Assembly: GCA_964468745.1 (NCBI GenBank)
Contig: CAYXVY010000079.1
Span: 1-64,000 of the forward strand
DNA: 64,000 bases
Direction: 5' to 3'
Source: JACPRB01 sp964468745
GTDB taxonomy: Bacteria > Planctomycetota > MHYJ01 > JACPRB01
Shown here: in pieces, positions 51,425-63,755 of the stretch
How the letters are laid out: each line of letters starts with the position of its first letter
How positions within the stretch are numbered: the stretch's first letter is position 1
Program-made: the position numbers and the translations under genes
The notes under the pieces: generated by a model
Database searches by the model: none
What the model saw: only the letters and a program-made list of their open reading frames with translations
Told to the model about the DNA's origin: nothing

Positions 51425-54283
51425 TTAGCGTCCTCCGGTCACTTCGTCGATCTTCTTCCTCAGCTCGAGGAAGCGGTCCTTCATGCCGTGCTTCCCGCCG
51501 TCGAATTCCGGGTTGTTCTTCTCGAGGTTTTCGATGGCGATCTTCGCGAGCTTGATGTCGGAGTCCTTGCCGCGCTCGTAGAGGATCGAGATGCCCATGT
51601 ACTTCGCGAGCCACCACGGCTCGGAGTCTGCCTTCGCCACGCGCAGCAGGTTGCCAAACACGGTCGACGCGCTGTCGAAATAGAACTTCTGCCCCTTGCG
51701 GCCCATCTCGTAGAAGACATATCCGAGCTCGAGATAGACGCCGAGCAGGGACGGATTCTTCTGCAGCACCGGCACGTTGAGCGCGCTGCTGTCGTCGACG
51801 AGCTTGTACGCCTTCACGATGTTCTCGTACTGCTCTTTCGCCTTGGCCCAGTCTTCCGCATTGTCGGCGGTGAAGCTGTAGCAGCGCGCGAGCCGCGTCA
51901 TGAGCGTGATCTTCTGCTTGTCCGAGAGCTTGCCGACCTTTCCGTCAACCAGGAGCGTGTGCACGAACGCGGCGTCCGACCAGTACTGCCGCTCGCCCAC
52001 CTTCTTCCCCTTGAGATCGAGGAAGGAGATGGTCGTGTCGTCGAGTTGATTGAGCTGCTTGGCGATGATGTAGAGCGTGTCCGCGACCGCGAGCACGTCG
52101 TCCATCGTGATGCGAAGGCCACCGGCGGGACCTTCGTTCAACCACTTGGCGTAGTACCGGCTGATCTTCTTCAGATTGGCGTTGATTTTCGCCTGCTCGG
52201 CCTTGGCCTTGATGAGCTCCTGCGTCTGCTCGTCGAGCTTGATGGCCACGGACTTTGCAGCTTGGGCAATCGCCGCGCCGTCGGGGAACTTCTCGAACAT
52301 GCGCTCAAGCAGCGCCATGGCGGGATCGAGTTTGCCGAGCGTGATCATGGCCTGGATCTGCAGAGCCCAGTTCTTTCCAAGACGCGCGTCGTCGGCCGGG
52401 ATGTCTTTGGCCACCTTCTCGAGGAACGTGAGGCAGTCGGCGGCGCGGCCGATGGCCTCGTGCATGTAAATCCGGGCAAGGCCGTCGTTGGCAAGGAAGA
52501 TCAGGTTGTTGCGCGCCTTCAGCTGGTCGGGGGTGAGACCGGACGGCACGGGGCGCCCGAGGAATTTCTGGAAGGCGTCCTCCGCCTTCTTGAGCGCAAG
52601 TTTCATGTCCGCCTTGAGCGCATCGTCCTTGTTCCCCTTCGACCACTTCAAGAAGGAGTCGACGCGGTAGCAATGTCCTGCGCGTACAAGCGCCTGCTCG
52701 TAGGCCGGCGCCTTCTCGGTCACGGTGAGGTATTTGTCCGCGGCGGCGCGGAGGTCCCCCTTCGCCTCGACTTCTTCGGCGAGGATGTAGGGGATGTTGA
52801 TCGCGGCCGGGTGGTCCTTGTGGACGCTTCCGAGATGCTGCATCGCCCGCTGCTTGGCATCCTCGTCGCGCTTCTCCCCCGAGACGGCAAACTCGCTGTT
52901 GTAGCAGCGAAGCACCTCGTAGCACGACTCGCCCGCGAGCGGATCCTTCGGCGCCAGTCGGCAGACTATCTCGAATGCGAGCGCCGCCTCATAATTCCGC
53001 TTCATCGACTGCATGCATTGCCCGAGCCTGTTGTAGGCCTGCGCGATGTACTTCGTCCGGTCGGCTTCGGCCGTGCACCCCTCGATGCAGCGACGCAGCG
53101 CTCCCGCCGCCTCCTTCCACTGCTCCTTCGAGAGGTAGCCTTCGGCTGCGCTCATCGCCTGGTCGGGCGACATGGCGAGGACGGCGCTGCCGCCGGAGGC
53201 GGCGCCGCCGCTGGAGAGTTTCTTGCGCGCGATCGCGCCGTAGCGACCTTCCGGATCGGCCTTCTGCACCTCGTTGTAAAGCGAGTTCGCGGCGCCGGAC
53301 TCCCTCGCGAGCAGGTGAGCGTCCGCCTTCTCCAGCTTGAGCGCCAAGCCGGCCCACTCCTTCTCGATCCCCTTGTTTTCCTTGAAGACCTGGTCGACGA
53401 AGTTCTTCGCATCGCTGGCGCGGCCCGAGCGTGTGTACATCTGGGTCATCGCGATGTAGCCGTCGTAAATGATGCGGTTGTGGTAGTCGTTCGGACGGAT
53501 CTTGGCCTCGGCCAGGCGGTGCTTCAGTGCGATGGTGCCGCGCAGTTTGACCTCCGCCTGCTTCCAGTCGCCGGCCTCGAGCATGCACTGTCCACCGAGG
53601 AGCATGGCCTCGAACGCGATGGGGCGGTCGCCGTAGTCGAACTCGAAATCCGTGAGCAGCTTTCCGGCCTCCTTGAGGATCTTCTTCTTGTCCTCGTCGT
53701 CGGCCTGCTTCGAACGTTCGTAAAGCGTGCGGGGCAGCTCGAGGCGGGCGTCCATGGTCGCGTTCTCGACCTCCTCGGTCTGCTTTTGCGCCTGCAACGT
53801 GGCGAGCGTCTCGCGGTAAAACTTTTCAGCCTCCCCGTAGACAGTGGCCGCCTTCTTCTTCAGTTCGGCGTGCTTGGCATTGTCCGCTTCGACGTCGAGC
53901 GCCTCGGTGATGAGCTTGGCCTTGCGGGCCATCGCCCAGCCGATCGAGATGCGCGCGTCGAGCGCGAGCTTGTGTGCCGCATTCTCCTTCACGAACTTCT
54001 GGAGGATGTTGACGGCGTCGTCGACCATCTGCTCCTGTTTCGCCAGGTCGGTTTCCGTCGAGGCTTGCGCGAGGCGGATCTCCGAGATGATCAGGGGCAC
54101 GGAGGAGCGAGCGTCGGCGGACCGGGCGCTCTTGAGGATGCCGTTGCAGACCTCCTCCGCGAGATCAAACCACCCGCGCTGCGTCAGTGTGCGCGCCAAG
54201 TCCGAATCCTCGTCCTGCGCCCACGCCGGCGTGGCGCAGGCGATCACGGCCGACACTGCCACAACCGCACACGCGATGCGCAT
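51425..54283 (-). CDS. Large periplasmic TPR protein
   Basis: 952 aa. Cleavable signal peptide (MRIACAVVAVSAVIACATPA, ending AWAQ). The rest is a solenoid of TPR-like helices (RGWFDLAEEVCNGILKSA, GDWKQAEVKLRGTIALKH, EQWKEAAGALRRCIEGCT, DLRAAADKYLTVTEKAPA, and more to about 900). Comparable to large TPR scaffolds encoded beside ExbB/ExbD in planctomycetal genomes. Probably the periplasmic adaptor of the locus (inference). GAGGAG precedes ATG 54283; the in-frame extension to 54523 runs through the previous gene and is rejected. 29 bases after the toroid gene. Confidence 0.85.
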   Translation of the reverse strand: MRIACAVVAVSAVIACATPAWAQDEDSDLARTLTQRGWFDLAEEVCNGILKSARSADARSSVPLIISEIRLAQASTETDLAKQEQMVDDAVNILQKFVKENAAHKLALDARISIGWAMARKAKLITEALDVEADNAKHAELKKKAATVYGEAEKFYRETLATLQAQKQTEEVENATMDARLELPRTLYERSKQADDEDKKKILKEAGKLLTDFEFDYGDRPIAFEAMLLGGQCMLEAGDWKQAEVKLRGTIALKHRLAEAKIRPNDYHNRIIYDGYIAMTQMYTRSGRASDAKNFVDQVFKENKGIEKEWAGLALKLEKADAHLLARESGAANSLYNEVQKADPEGRYGAIARKKLSSGGAASGGSAVLAMSPDQAMSAAEGYLSKEQWKEAAGALRRCIEGCTAEADRTKYIAQAYNRLGQCMQSMKRNYEAALAFEIVCRLAPKDPLAGESCYEVLRCYNSEFAVSGEKRDEDAKQRAMQHLGSVHKDHPAAINIPYILAEEVEAKGDLRAAADKYLTVTEKAPAYEQALVRAGHCYRVDSFLKWSKGNKDDALKADMKLALKKAEDAFQKFLGRPVPSGLTPDQLKARNNLIFLANDGLARIYMHEAIGRAADCLTFLEKVAKDIPADDARLGKNWALQIQAMITLGKLDPAMALLERMFEKFPDGAAIAQAAKSVAIKLDEQTQELIKAKAEQAKINANLKKISRYYAKWLNEGPAGGLRITMDDVLAVADTLYIIAKQLNQLDDTTISFLDLKGKKVGERQYWSDAAFVHTLLVDGKVGKLSDKQKITLMTRLARCYSFTADNAEDWAKAKEQYENIVKAYKLVDDSSALNVPVLQKNPSLLGVYLELGYVFYEMGRKGQKFYFDSASTVFGNLLRVAKADSEPWWLAKYMGISILYERGKDSDIKLAKIAIENLEKNNPEFDGGKHGMKDRFLELRKKIDEVTGGR

Positions 54284-54312
54284 AAGGGCTCCTCGTTCCG
54301 TGCCTTCGCGGA

Positions 54313-55992
54313 CTACTTCGACTTGCTGCCGGCTCCGAAGACGTTGGCGTACCGGTAGTACACCTCGAGCGTCAGGGCGTTGATGGCCACCGCATAGACG
54401 CGGCCGCCCTCGAATCCCCAGCGCTCTTCGCCCGGATCCCACGAGCCGTTCTGGCATCCGTCCTTCGCCGTCTTCTGGTTCGGGACGATAGCGTTTTTCA
54501 TCGGCTCGTTCCACTTCTTCCACATGCCGCCTTCAGGACCGTCGAACTGGAAGAGGGCCAGCGACGAGTAGTACCAGTAGTAGAAGTCGATCTTGTTGCC
54601 CTTCCACTCGGGCAGGTCGTTGACGAGCAGCTGCACACCGCCGAGGGCCGGATCCGCCTTCTTCTTCTGCATGAAGATGCGGGCCATGATCGCGACCGCC
54701 GTCATCGACTGGTGGTGATCGAAATTCTCGTTCTTGCCCGGCACGAAGACCTTGCCCGTGCCGCGGTGCGTGTACCCGACCTGGTAGTAGCCGTTCTGGT
54801 CCGTGGCCTCGTTGAGCCAGTTGAGCAAGCCGTCATACGCGGCGCGCGGGAACGACAGCTCCGAAAGCTCCGCGCTCTTGAGCGCCATAACCGCCCATCC
54901 GCTGACCGACGTGTCGTTGTCGCCGCACTTCGCGCTGTAGCGCCACCCCTTGCCGGGGTTCTGCGACGCGACGATGAAGTCGATCGACTTCTGCGCAGGC
55001 TCCTTGAGAAGCTGCGTGGCCGTCATGCCGTATGCTTCCGACAGCGACAGCGCCGCGATCGTGTGATTGTACATGTACTTCGGGCCGCGCTCGCCGATGC
55101 ACCCTTCGGGGTCCTGGCGGCTGATCAGCCACTGCATCGCGTTCTTCACGACCTGACCGAACTTGAGCATCTTGCCGGGGTTGCACGGGTCCGGATACTC
55201 GTCGCGGGACAGGTGCGAGTAGCCAGCGCCGAGGAATGCCAGAAGTGAGAGGCCCGTCAGGCCCGCGTCGTACTCGTCCATGCCGTTGCCGCTGCACTTG
55301 CCGCCCGCGCACTGGGTCGTGAAGTGGGACGCCTTCCACGAACCGTCCGGGTCCTGGTGCCGCGCCAGCCACTTGAGGGCCGCCAACACCGCGCTTTCCG
55401 TCGCGCGGGTGCCGCCGCCACGGGCGACGAGGTTCTCACGGCCGCCGAAACGTCCGCCGTACCGGCCGCCGCTGCCGCCGCCGCCGCCGACGCCCATCGT
55501 GTCGTACACGCCCGGGGTCTTGCCGGCCTGCCGGCCACGGAAGCCGCCCGCCTCTCCTGGGATGTACGAAAGGAACTCCTTCGAGTCGCCCTTCATCTGC
55601 TTGTAGTCTTCGCCATCGGCCGACTCGTTGTGGTCGCTCTCCTTCGCTTCGGGGAAGAAGATCGCCGGCTCTTCCGTCGGAGCGGCGGTGTTGGCATCGT
55701 CCTTCGGAATGCCCTTGCGTTCGAAGACGTCGCGCGGACGCTCGATCTCGTTGACGACCGCGGCGCTCGGCGGCGTGACCGCGACGACCATTTCGCCCTC
55801 ATCGATCGCCATGAGGCGCTCGACGTAGATGAGCGTCATCGCCAGCATGATCACGACGTGAAGGCCGGCGGACACCAGCCACCATGGAGCGTTCGAAAGC
55901 CACCCGCCGCTATCGCTGTCGACAACGACTTCCTGGGCCTGCTCTTCGGCGCCCTCTTCCGGTCCCTGTTCTTCTTCGACCTTGCGTCCCAT
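54313..55992 (-). CDS. TonB-like membrane anchor fused to a prenyltransferase/squalene-cyclase-type toroid
   Basis: 559 aa. An acidic cytoplasmic start is followed by one N-terminal helix (about 36-57, WWLVSAGLHVVIMLAMTLIY), a disordered acidic stretch, a Gly/Arg-rich hinge (GVGGGGGSGGRYGGRFGG), and an alpha/alpha toroid (about 205-545) with repeats QDPDGSW, QNPGKGWRYS, DTSVSGWAVMALKSAE and DQNGYYQVGY. No DxDD cyclase acid motif is visible, so it is likely a binding rather than terpene-cyclising domain. Single N-terminal helix next to exbB/exbD suggests a TonB-like energy transducer (inference). GAGGTGAC precedes the ATG. Confidence 0.85.
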   Translation of the reverse strand: MGRKVEEEQGPEEGAEEQAQEVVVDSDSGGWLSNAPWWLVSAGLHVVIMLAMTLIYVERLMAIDEGEMVVAVTPPSAAVVNEIERPRDVFERKGIPKDDANTAAPTEEPAIFFPEAKESDHNESADGEDYKQMKGDSKEFLSYIPGEAGGFRGRQAGKTPGVYDTMGVGGGGGSGGRYGGRFGGRENLVARGGGTRATESAVLAALKWLARHQDPDGSWKASHFTTQCAGGKCSGNGMDEYDAGLTGLSLLAFLGAGYSHLSRDEYPDPCNPGKMLKFGQVVKNAMQWLISRQDPEGCIGERGPKYMYNHTIAALSLSEAYGMTATQLLKEPAQKSIDFIVASQNPGKGWRYSAKCGDNDTSVSGWAVMALKSAELSELSFPRAAYDGLLNWLNEATDQNGYYQVGYTHRGTGKVFVPGKNENFDHHQSMTAVAIMARIFMQKKKADPALGGVQLLVNDLPEWKGNKIDFYYWYYSSLALFQFDGPEGGMWKKWNEPMKNAIVPNQKTAKDGCQNGSWDPGEERWGFEGGRVYAVAINALTLEVYYRYANVFGAGSKSK

Positions 55993-56006
55993 TATGTCAC
56001 CTCGAA

Positions 56007-56828
56007 TTACAGTTGCTTCTCGATGGCTACAGGCCTGGCATGCATGGGCGCCGGCTCCTTCCTCCAGAGCCGCGCCGACAACAGGATGACCGCGAACACC
56101 CCCATGACCGCGAGGCCCACGGCGAGCGTCCCCATGTTCCAGGTGTCCGTCGTGCGGGCCTCGATTACTTCCCGAAGATTGTACCCCACCAGCATCGGCG
56201 CCGTCTTGACGCCGTCGCCCCCTCCGTACGTCCCCATCCGGATGAACATCGCGTCCATCGAAACCACGGCGCGACGGTCCACCGGGGGGGGCGGGCGGAG
56301 GTGGTCTACAACATATCCCTCCTCACCCGACAGATCAACCAGGTACGTGCGATGGATCCACTCGACCCCCGCTTCCGGGCGCTCCACGCGCAGCGGGCTT
56401 GAGTGCACGAGCAGCCCCGTCACGCGCACCGCCTTGCCGCGCAGCTCGTCGGCGTACTTGGCGAAGTGGCGGTAATCGACACGCAACGGCGAGCTCGCGA
56501 ATTTCTCCTCCTTCGTCGTGCTCAGGTGCTTCACCACCGTGCACCAGGGGAGGTCCCACGCGTCCGTGGGGAGTCCATCCTTCGCCTTATCAAGCACGCC
56601 GTCGAAGAGCACTTCATTCGACTTCGGCTGTCCCGGCACGAATGCGTCCTTGCCCGAGACCACGTCGCGCACGCGCGCGATGCCCCGATCCTTCATCTTG
56701 GGGGCGATCTCGAAGACGACCACTGCGACCACCGAGAGAGTCATGATGGCGACGATCACGAGCCAGCGGAACTCGCGCTTGGCCCAGAGGGGGGCCTTTG
56801 CGACCGCTGCGTTATTCGTCGTCATCAT
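56007..56828 (-). CDS. Two-helix membrane protein with OB-like periplasmic domain
   Basis: 273 aa. Helices at 22-42 and about 238-258 bracket a periplasmic domain containing LRGKAVRVTGLLVHSSPLRV and EWIHRTYLVDL, a pattern of OB-fold nucleic-acid or peptide-binding strands also used in membrane assembly proteins. Not recognised; always between ExbD and toroid genes in this locus type as far as this window shows. Starts with two Met codons right after six T on its strand. Confidence 0.7.
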   Translation of the reverse strand: MMTTNNAAVAKAPLWAKREFRWLVIVAIMTLSVVAVVVFEIAPKMKDRGIARVRDVVSGKDAFVPGQPKSNEVLFDGVLDKAKDGLPTDAWDLPWCTVVKHLSTTKEEKFASSPLRVDYRHFAKYADELRGKAVRVTGLLVHSSPLRVERPEAGVEWIHRTYLVDLSGEEGYVVDHLRPPPPVDRRAVVSMDAMFIRMGTYGGGDGVKTAPMLVGYNLREVIEARTTDTWNMGTLAVGLAVMGVFAVILLSARLWRKEPAPMHARPVAIEKQL

Positions 56829-56873
56829 AAAAAAGTGAGATCAGGGGTCCCCCGCCGCGAGGCGGAGGACCCC
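56829..56873 (-). other. Hairpin plus T-run directly before the two-helix gene
   Basis: GGGGTCCTCCGCC-type stem (56844-56873) then nine bases and six T ending at the ATG. Too far from the hairpin for a classical terminator, but positioned like the egtD case. Confidence 0.35.
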
Positions 56874-56883
56874 CGTCGTTCGA

Positions 56884-57360
56884 TTACTGTTTTGCCGCCG
56901 AAGGCGCGTACTCGATCGGAGCCGCGAACTCGATCCGCTCCATCTGCTCCTTCTTGCACAAGTCCATGACCTTGATCACTTCCTGCCACGGCACTTCGGG
57001 CGTGGCATCGATCAGAACGGGGAATTCGGTCTTGCCTGCGCGCTTGAAGTCTCCCGACATCGAGAGAATGATCTGCATGAGCTCCTGGTCCGTCGACACC
57101 GCGCCGCGGTTGCCCACCTTGCGGATCGTGTTGTTCGAACCGCCGTCCCAGCGCATGAAGACGCGAATTTCCTCGAGCACGACCTTGTCCACCTGCGTCT
57201 GGTTCACGCCGCGGTCCTTCGGGAGCCAGGTCTCGATCTTGCCTTCAAGCTGCTTGAAATGCATCGAGCACATGAAGAACAGGCATAGACAGAAAATGAT
57301 ATCGACCATCGCCGTAACGTTGATCGATACTGGGTTGTCTTCGCCGCCGCCGCCAGCCAT
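56884..57360 (-). CDS. exbD: ExbD/TolR biopolymer transport protein, second copy
   Basis: 158 aa. One N-terminal membrane helix with the conserved proton-relay Asp (AMVDIIFCLCLFFMC, residue 20), then a periplasmic domain with KTEFPVLIDATPEVPWQEVIKVMDLCKKEQ, the ExbD/TolR fold. Works with ExbB to convert the proton gradient into movement of a TonB/TolA-like partner. AGGAGAT precedes the ATG. Two ExbD copies in one operon may form a heterodimer. Confidence 0.92.
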   Translation of the reverse strand: MAGGGGEDNPVSINVTAMVDIIFCLCLFFMCSMHFKQLEGKIETWLPKDRGVNQTQVDKVVLEEIRVFMRWDGGSNNTIRKVGNRGAVSTDQELMQIILSMSGDFKRAGKTEFPVLIDATPEVPWQEVIKVMDLCKKEQMERIEFAAPIEYAPSAAKQ

Positions 57361-57372
57361 ATCAATCTCCTA

Positions 57373-57909
57373 TCAGCTGCGCTTTTTCTTTTCGACCACG
57401 GGCATCGCCGCACCGACTTCGATCTTATAGATCCCGACCTTCGCGCACACGTTCATGGCGCGCTGTGCCAGACCGTACGGCGCCGAGAGGTCGGCCCGTA
57501 TCTGCACCTTGCATTCCGAGACATGAGGGTTCTTCGGGTCGCGGCCGCGCGAACGGTCCGCTTCCTTCTTGAGCATGGCACCGAGCTTCTCGGGGTCCGA
57601 GAAATCCCGACCCTTGATGCCCACCTTCCAGTGCCGATCCTCGCGGCAGACCTGCTTCTTGTCGGCCGCCCCGCACTTGACCTCGTACACGTGGTACACG
57701 TTGACCGTGACGCGGTCCTGTTCCTTGCCCTCAAGCTGCTTGTCTTCCTTCACGGAAAACGCCAGCGGAAGGGCCACCTCTTCGAGCTCGCGCTGACCCA
57801 TGTCGGCGGAGAGCATGAAGAAAAGGAGCAGCAGGAACATGATGTCGATCATCGGCACCAGGTTCGGTGAGACGTTCTCGTCGATTGTGATCTTCGCCCT
57901 ATGTGACAT
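57373..57909 (-). CDS. exbD: ExbD/TolR biopolymer transport protein, first copy
   Basis: 178 aa. Single helix with conserved Asp in LVPMIDIMFLLLLFFMLSADMG, then a periplasmic domain with a Lys/Asp-rich insertion (VYEVKCGAADKKQVCREDRH) containing two Cys and VSECKVQIRADLSAPYGLAQRAM. Longer than the second ExbD, mostly in this insertion. GAGGTAA precedes the ATG. Starts 11 bases after exbB. Confidence 0.93.
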   Translation of the reverse strand: MSHRAKITIDENVSPNLVPMIDIMFLLLLFFMLSADMGQRELEEVALPLAFSVKEDKQLEGKEQDRVTVNVYHVYEVKCGAADKKQVCREDRHWKVGIKGRDFSDPEKLGAMLKKEADRSRGRDPKNPHVSECKVQIRADLSAPYGLAQRAMNVCAKVGIYKIEVGAAMPVVEKKKRS

Positions 57910-57920
57910 GTGTTACCTCG

Positions 57921-58658
57921 CTACTGCGCCCGCTGCTGTTGCTGCGCTTCCGGCGAAAGCGTCCGCGACAGGAGTTCGCCGATTTCGTTGTTGATGCGAA
58001 GCGTGAGATCCGACACCTTGTTCTTCAGGAAGAAGAAAATCGACAGGAACACGATCGCGATGAACAGGCCGATCGTCGTGTTGACGAGCGACTCGTACAC
58101 GCCGTGCGCCAGATCCGCCGGCGTCGGCGACTTCAGCGTCTCGATGACCTGGAAGCTCGAAATCATGCCCGTCACCGTGCCGAGCAGGCCCAGCAGCGGT
58201 CCGATGTTGCCGATGAGCGAAATGTAGCTCGCCTTTGCCTGCAGGCGGAACCCCTCGACCGTGGCCGCCTCTTCCGCGCCCCTCTTCACTTCCTCGTAGC
58301 CGCCGAAGCTGCGACTGAGCGCGCCGGCGAGGACGCGTCCGCCGTAAGACTTGTCGGCCGAGGCGAGGGAGTACGCGCCATCCAAGTCGCCTTCCGTCAG
58401 GAGCGATTCGCACTCCGACAGCAGCGCCGGATTGGCCAGCTTCGATTCGCTGAAGTTCACCATGTACTGGATCGCCAGCGCTGTCCCGATCAGAGATGTG
58501 ATGACGAGCAGGATGCCGACCAGTCCCGTCGACTTGAACAGGTCGAACCAGCTCTTGCGCTGGTGTTCGACGGCGCCCTCCTCTTGGGCGAACGCGACCT
58601 CGCCGAACATGACCATAATGGCCAAGACACACATGACGGCTACCACGCGACGATTCAT
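57921..58658 (-). CDS. exbB: ExbB/TolQ/MotA-type proton channel
   Basis: 245 aa. Signal peptide-like start (MNRRVVAVMCVLAIMVMFGEVAFAQ), first helix STGLVGILLVITSLIGTALA, cytoplasmic loop, then the channel signature SYISLIGNIGPLLGLLGTVTGMISSFQVIET and helix LVNTTIGLFIAIVFLSIFFFL. Proton channel pentamer energising ExbD. GGAGGAAC fixes ATG 58658; the ORF extension upstream lacks a site. First gene of the operon exbB-exbD-exbD-(56007)-(54313)-(51425). Confidence 0.95.
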   Translation of the reverse strand: MNRRVVAVMCVLAIMVMFGEVAFAQEEGAVEHQRKSWFDLFKSTGLVGILLVITSLIGTALAIQYMVNFSESKLANPALLSECESLLTEGDLDGAYSLASADKSYGGRVLAGALSRSFGGYEEVKRGAEEAATVEGFRLQAKASYISLIGNIGPLLGLLGTVTGMISSFQVIETLKSPTPADLAHGVYESLVNTTIGLFIAIVFLSIFFFLKNKVSDLTLRINNEIGELLSRTLSPEAQQQQRAQ

Positions 58659-58964
58659 AGGTTCCTCCAATTGCGCGCTTCCACTATTGTGGGCGCGCAT
58701 GGATCTGTTCCCAGCCAAGCACGCCCGGCCCGACCCCAGACAAAGGGTCTGGAATCAATCGCAAAGGGAATGCCAGCCAGAACCCACGAATTCACGCGAA
58801 AAACGCTGTCCTCTGTACAGCGTGTGAGCCCCTGTGTGGCAAAACGCCACACGGACTCTCCCCACAGACAGACAGAGTCTGAGTTCACTGGCGATGCTTA
58901 ACGCGCGATCGAGCCGGAAGGTTCAGCGGAATACTTGGAAGAGGCTGAAAGTCTGCAGGGCGCG
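58659..58964. other. 306-bp gene-free promoter region with several hairpins
   Basis: No gene seen. Stems: CCAGAC/GTCTGG (58735-58752), ACGCTG/CAGCGT (58803-58823) and GTGTGGC/GCCACAC with loop AAAAC (58834-58852). It must hold the exbB promoter and the end of the histidine kinase message. Confidence 0.5.
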
Positions 58965-61036
58965 CTAAGTCGCCCGAGGCTGCTCAACCGGCAGGTAGAT
59001 GGTGAAAACCGTGCCCTTCCCGGTCTCGCTCTTCACCGTGATGTCGCCGTGGTGGTTGCGCACGATCTGGCGGCAGATCGCCAGACCGAGACCCAGCCCC
59101 ATGCTTGGCCCCGTGTCGCCCTCGATCCTCTTGGCTGTGTAGAACGGCTCGAACGCCTTGCTCATCGACGTTGCGTCCATCCCACGACCGGTATCGGCGA
59201 CGTCGATTCTCACGTGCGCCTCACTTCCCAGCAGCGCGGCGCTCTCTCCCGCCACGCTCGCCAGATCGGCGGACGAGACGAACGCGCTCGAGACGCGGAT
59301 CCAGCCTCCCTGGTCCATCGCATCCATCCCGTTCGTGAAGAGGTTCATGAGCACCTGCTGGATCTGGTCCGCGTCCGCCTCGATCTGCGGAACCTCGCCG
59401 TTGGCCTGCACCTCGAGGACGATGCCACGCTTCTGGGTCACCGGCTGCACAAGTTCCGCCACGCCGCGGACGATTTTCTTGAGATCGACGCGGGCCGGGC
59501 GCGGCGGGGGCACGCGCATTGCCTTCAGCACCTCTCGGATGATGGCCGTTAGTCGGTCCACCTGCCCATCGATCACTTTCAGGCGCTCGACCACCTTGGG
59601 ATCAGCGACCTGATCCTGCAGGAGAAGTTGCAGATGGCCGGAGATCGCATTCAGCGGCGTGCCGAGCTCGTGCGCGATGATGGCGGCAACCTCACCGAGC
59701 GTGGCCAGTTTTTCCTGCGTTGTGAGATGCCGTTGCATCACGAAGAGCTTTTCGTTCACCGCCTGCAGCTGCAGATTCTTCGCGGCAAGTTCCTCGGTCG
59801 CCGCGGCGATCTTTCGCTTCAGCTCCTCGTTGAACCCCTGGATCTGCTCGAGGAGCTGGCGGTTCTCGTCCAGCGTCCCCTTGAGCTGCCGGATCATCTG
59901 GTTGTATGACGTCGCCAGCCATCCGAATTCGCCGCCATGCAGGTCCACGATCGCGTTGAGATTCCCCTCCGTCGCCTGGCCCATCGACGTCGTGAGTTCC
60001 GTGATGGGGCGGCGCACCGCGAACTGGAAGAAGAGCGCGACGCCGAGCGCCAGGATGAGCAGCATCGCACCCGCGCCCAGGACGAGGTTGGCGCGCAACT
60101 CCGGCACGCGCGGCCCCAGGCCCACCTCCTGGGGGAGCATCTGGAAGTGCAGGACCGCGCGTACGTTGCCGTTGTCGATCAGCGGCGACGAAACGGCGAC
60201 GTATTCTTTCCCCCCGCGCTGTACGTTGATCTTCTGGACGCGCTGCTCGATGACGGCCTTGGCGTCGCCGCCACTCGGACCCGTCATGGCGCCCGGGCCG
60301 TAGCTCGCGAGGTGGTTCAGGGTGCCGCCGGGGGATGCCACGAGAACTGAGATGTTCGCCAGACCGCTCGGCCCCTCGACGATGCGCTGCAACTCGGGAG
60401 TCATCACGTCTCCGATGACTTCGCGCAGGTCCTCCTCCACGTCGTACGTCGAGACCCACGCCTCGAGCCACGTGGAGATGCTGCGGATTCGGTCGTGCAC
60501 TTCGGTGATCACGGTCACCTCGGGGCGCTGCGGCAGCATCTGAAAGTGGACGACGCCGCGCGGGGCGGCCTTGTGCATGAGCGGCGCCGAGACGGTGATG
60601 TGTTCGCGCCCCTCGAGCTCGACGGTGACCGTCTGCACACCGTTTTCGACGAACGCCTTTACATCGTCCGGACCGGCCTCGGTCATCGCCCCCTTTCCGT
60701 TCCCGGAGATGAATTGCAGCTGACCGTCCTTCGTGGCCAGGAGGACGGAGACGTTTCGAAGTCCGTCCGCATCCGGCATCCGCTCCTTCAAAATGAGGGT
60801 CAGCGCGTCCTTGCGCCGCTTCGAGCGCAGCTCCTCGATCTTGCCCGAGGTCGGCAGCCGGTCGTGAAGCCGCAGCGAGACCACCCGAATCATGTCGTCG
60901 ACTTCCAGCGCGTGGATCGCCTCGATCGTGCGGAAGTTGTAGACGTAATACACGAACAGCGTCGGCAGGACGATCGCCACCAGCAACATGTAAAGCCGGA
61001 GGCCCAGGTTGAACGTGATGCCGCGCGGCGCCCGGT

Positions 61037-61040
<4 letters not shown>
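58965..61040 (-). CDS. Membrane sensor histidine kinase with duplicated extracellular module
   Basis: 691 aa. First helix about 16-36, a large outer region to about 345, second helix, HAMP (about 370-420), coiled coil, dimerisation domain with phospho-acceptor His457 (AIIAHELGTPLNAI), N box NLFTNGMDAM, G boxes DVADTGRGM and MGLGLGLAICRQIV. The outer region has two similar modules, NVSVLLATKDGQLQFISGNG ... HFQMLPQ and NISVLVASPGGTLNHLASYG ... HFQMLPQ, an internal duplication. Likely partner of the response regulator at 50005. ATG 61040 overlaps the kinase TGA by 4 bases and has an internal TACAAT 7 bases upstream. Confidence 0.92.
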
Positions 61041-63670
<2,630 letters not shown>

Positions 63671-63678
63671 TCCTCTCC

Positions 63679-63684
63679 ACTATA
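63679..63684 (-). promoter_or_regulatory. Putative -10 element of the kinase-HK unit
   Basis: TATAGT on the minus strand, 8 bases before ATG 63670; GGAGAGG overlaps the gap, so both leaderless and ribosome-site initiation are possible. Confidence 0.45.
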
Positions 63685-63755
63685 GCTGCGGAATTCCTCA
63701 AAGGCTTTCACCCGGATTGCAGCTGTTGTGGTACGAGTCATCAAGGAGGCGTTCC

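Noticed and set aside
51269..54358. 1029-codon plus-strand frame
   Set aside because: Antisense of the TPR protein gene; Leu/Arg-rich, no start signal or domain.
54313..55992. Toroid protein as a true squalene-hopene cyclase
   Set aside because: No DxDD acid motif, N-terminal membrane helix and Gly hinge are foreign to cyclases, and no hopanoid genes are near.
56829..56873. Second terminator touching a start codon
   Set aside because: Nine bases separate hairpin from T-run, too many for an intrinsic terminator; recorded only as a weak feature.
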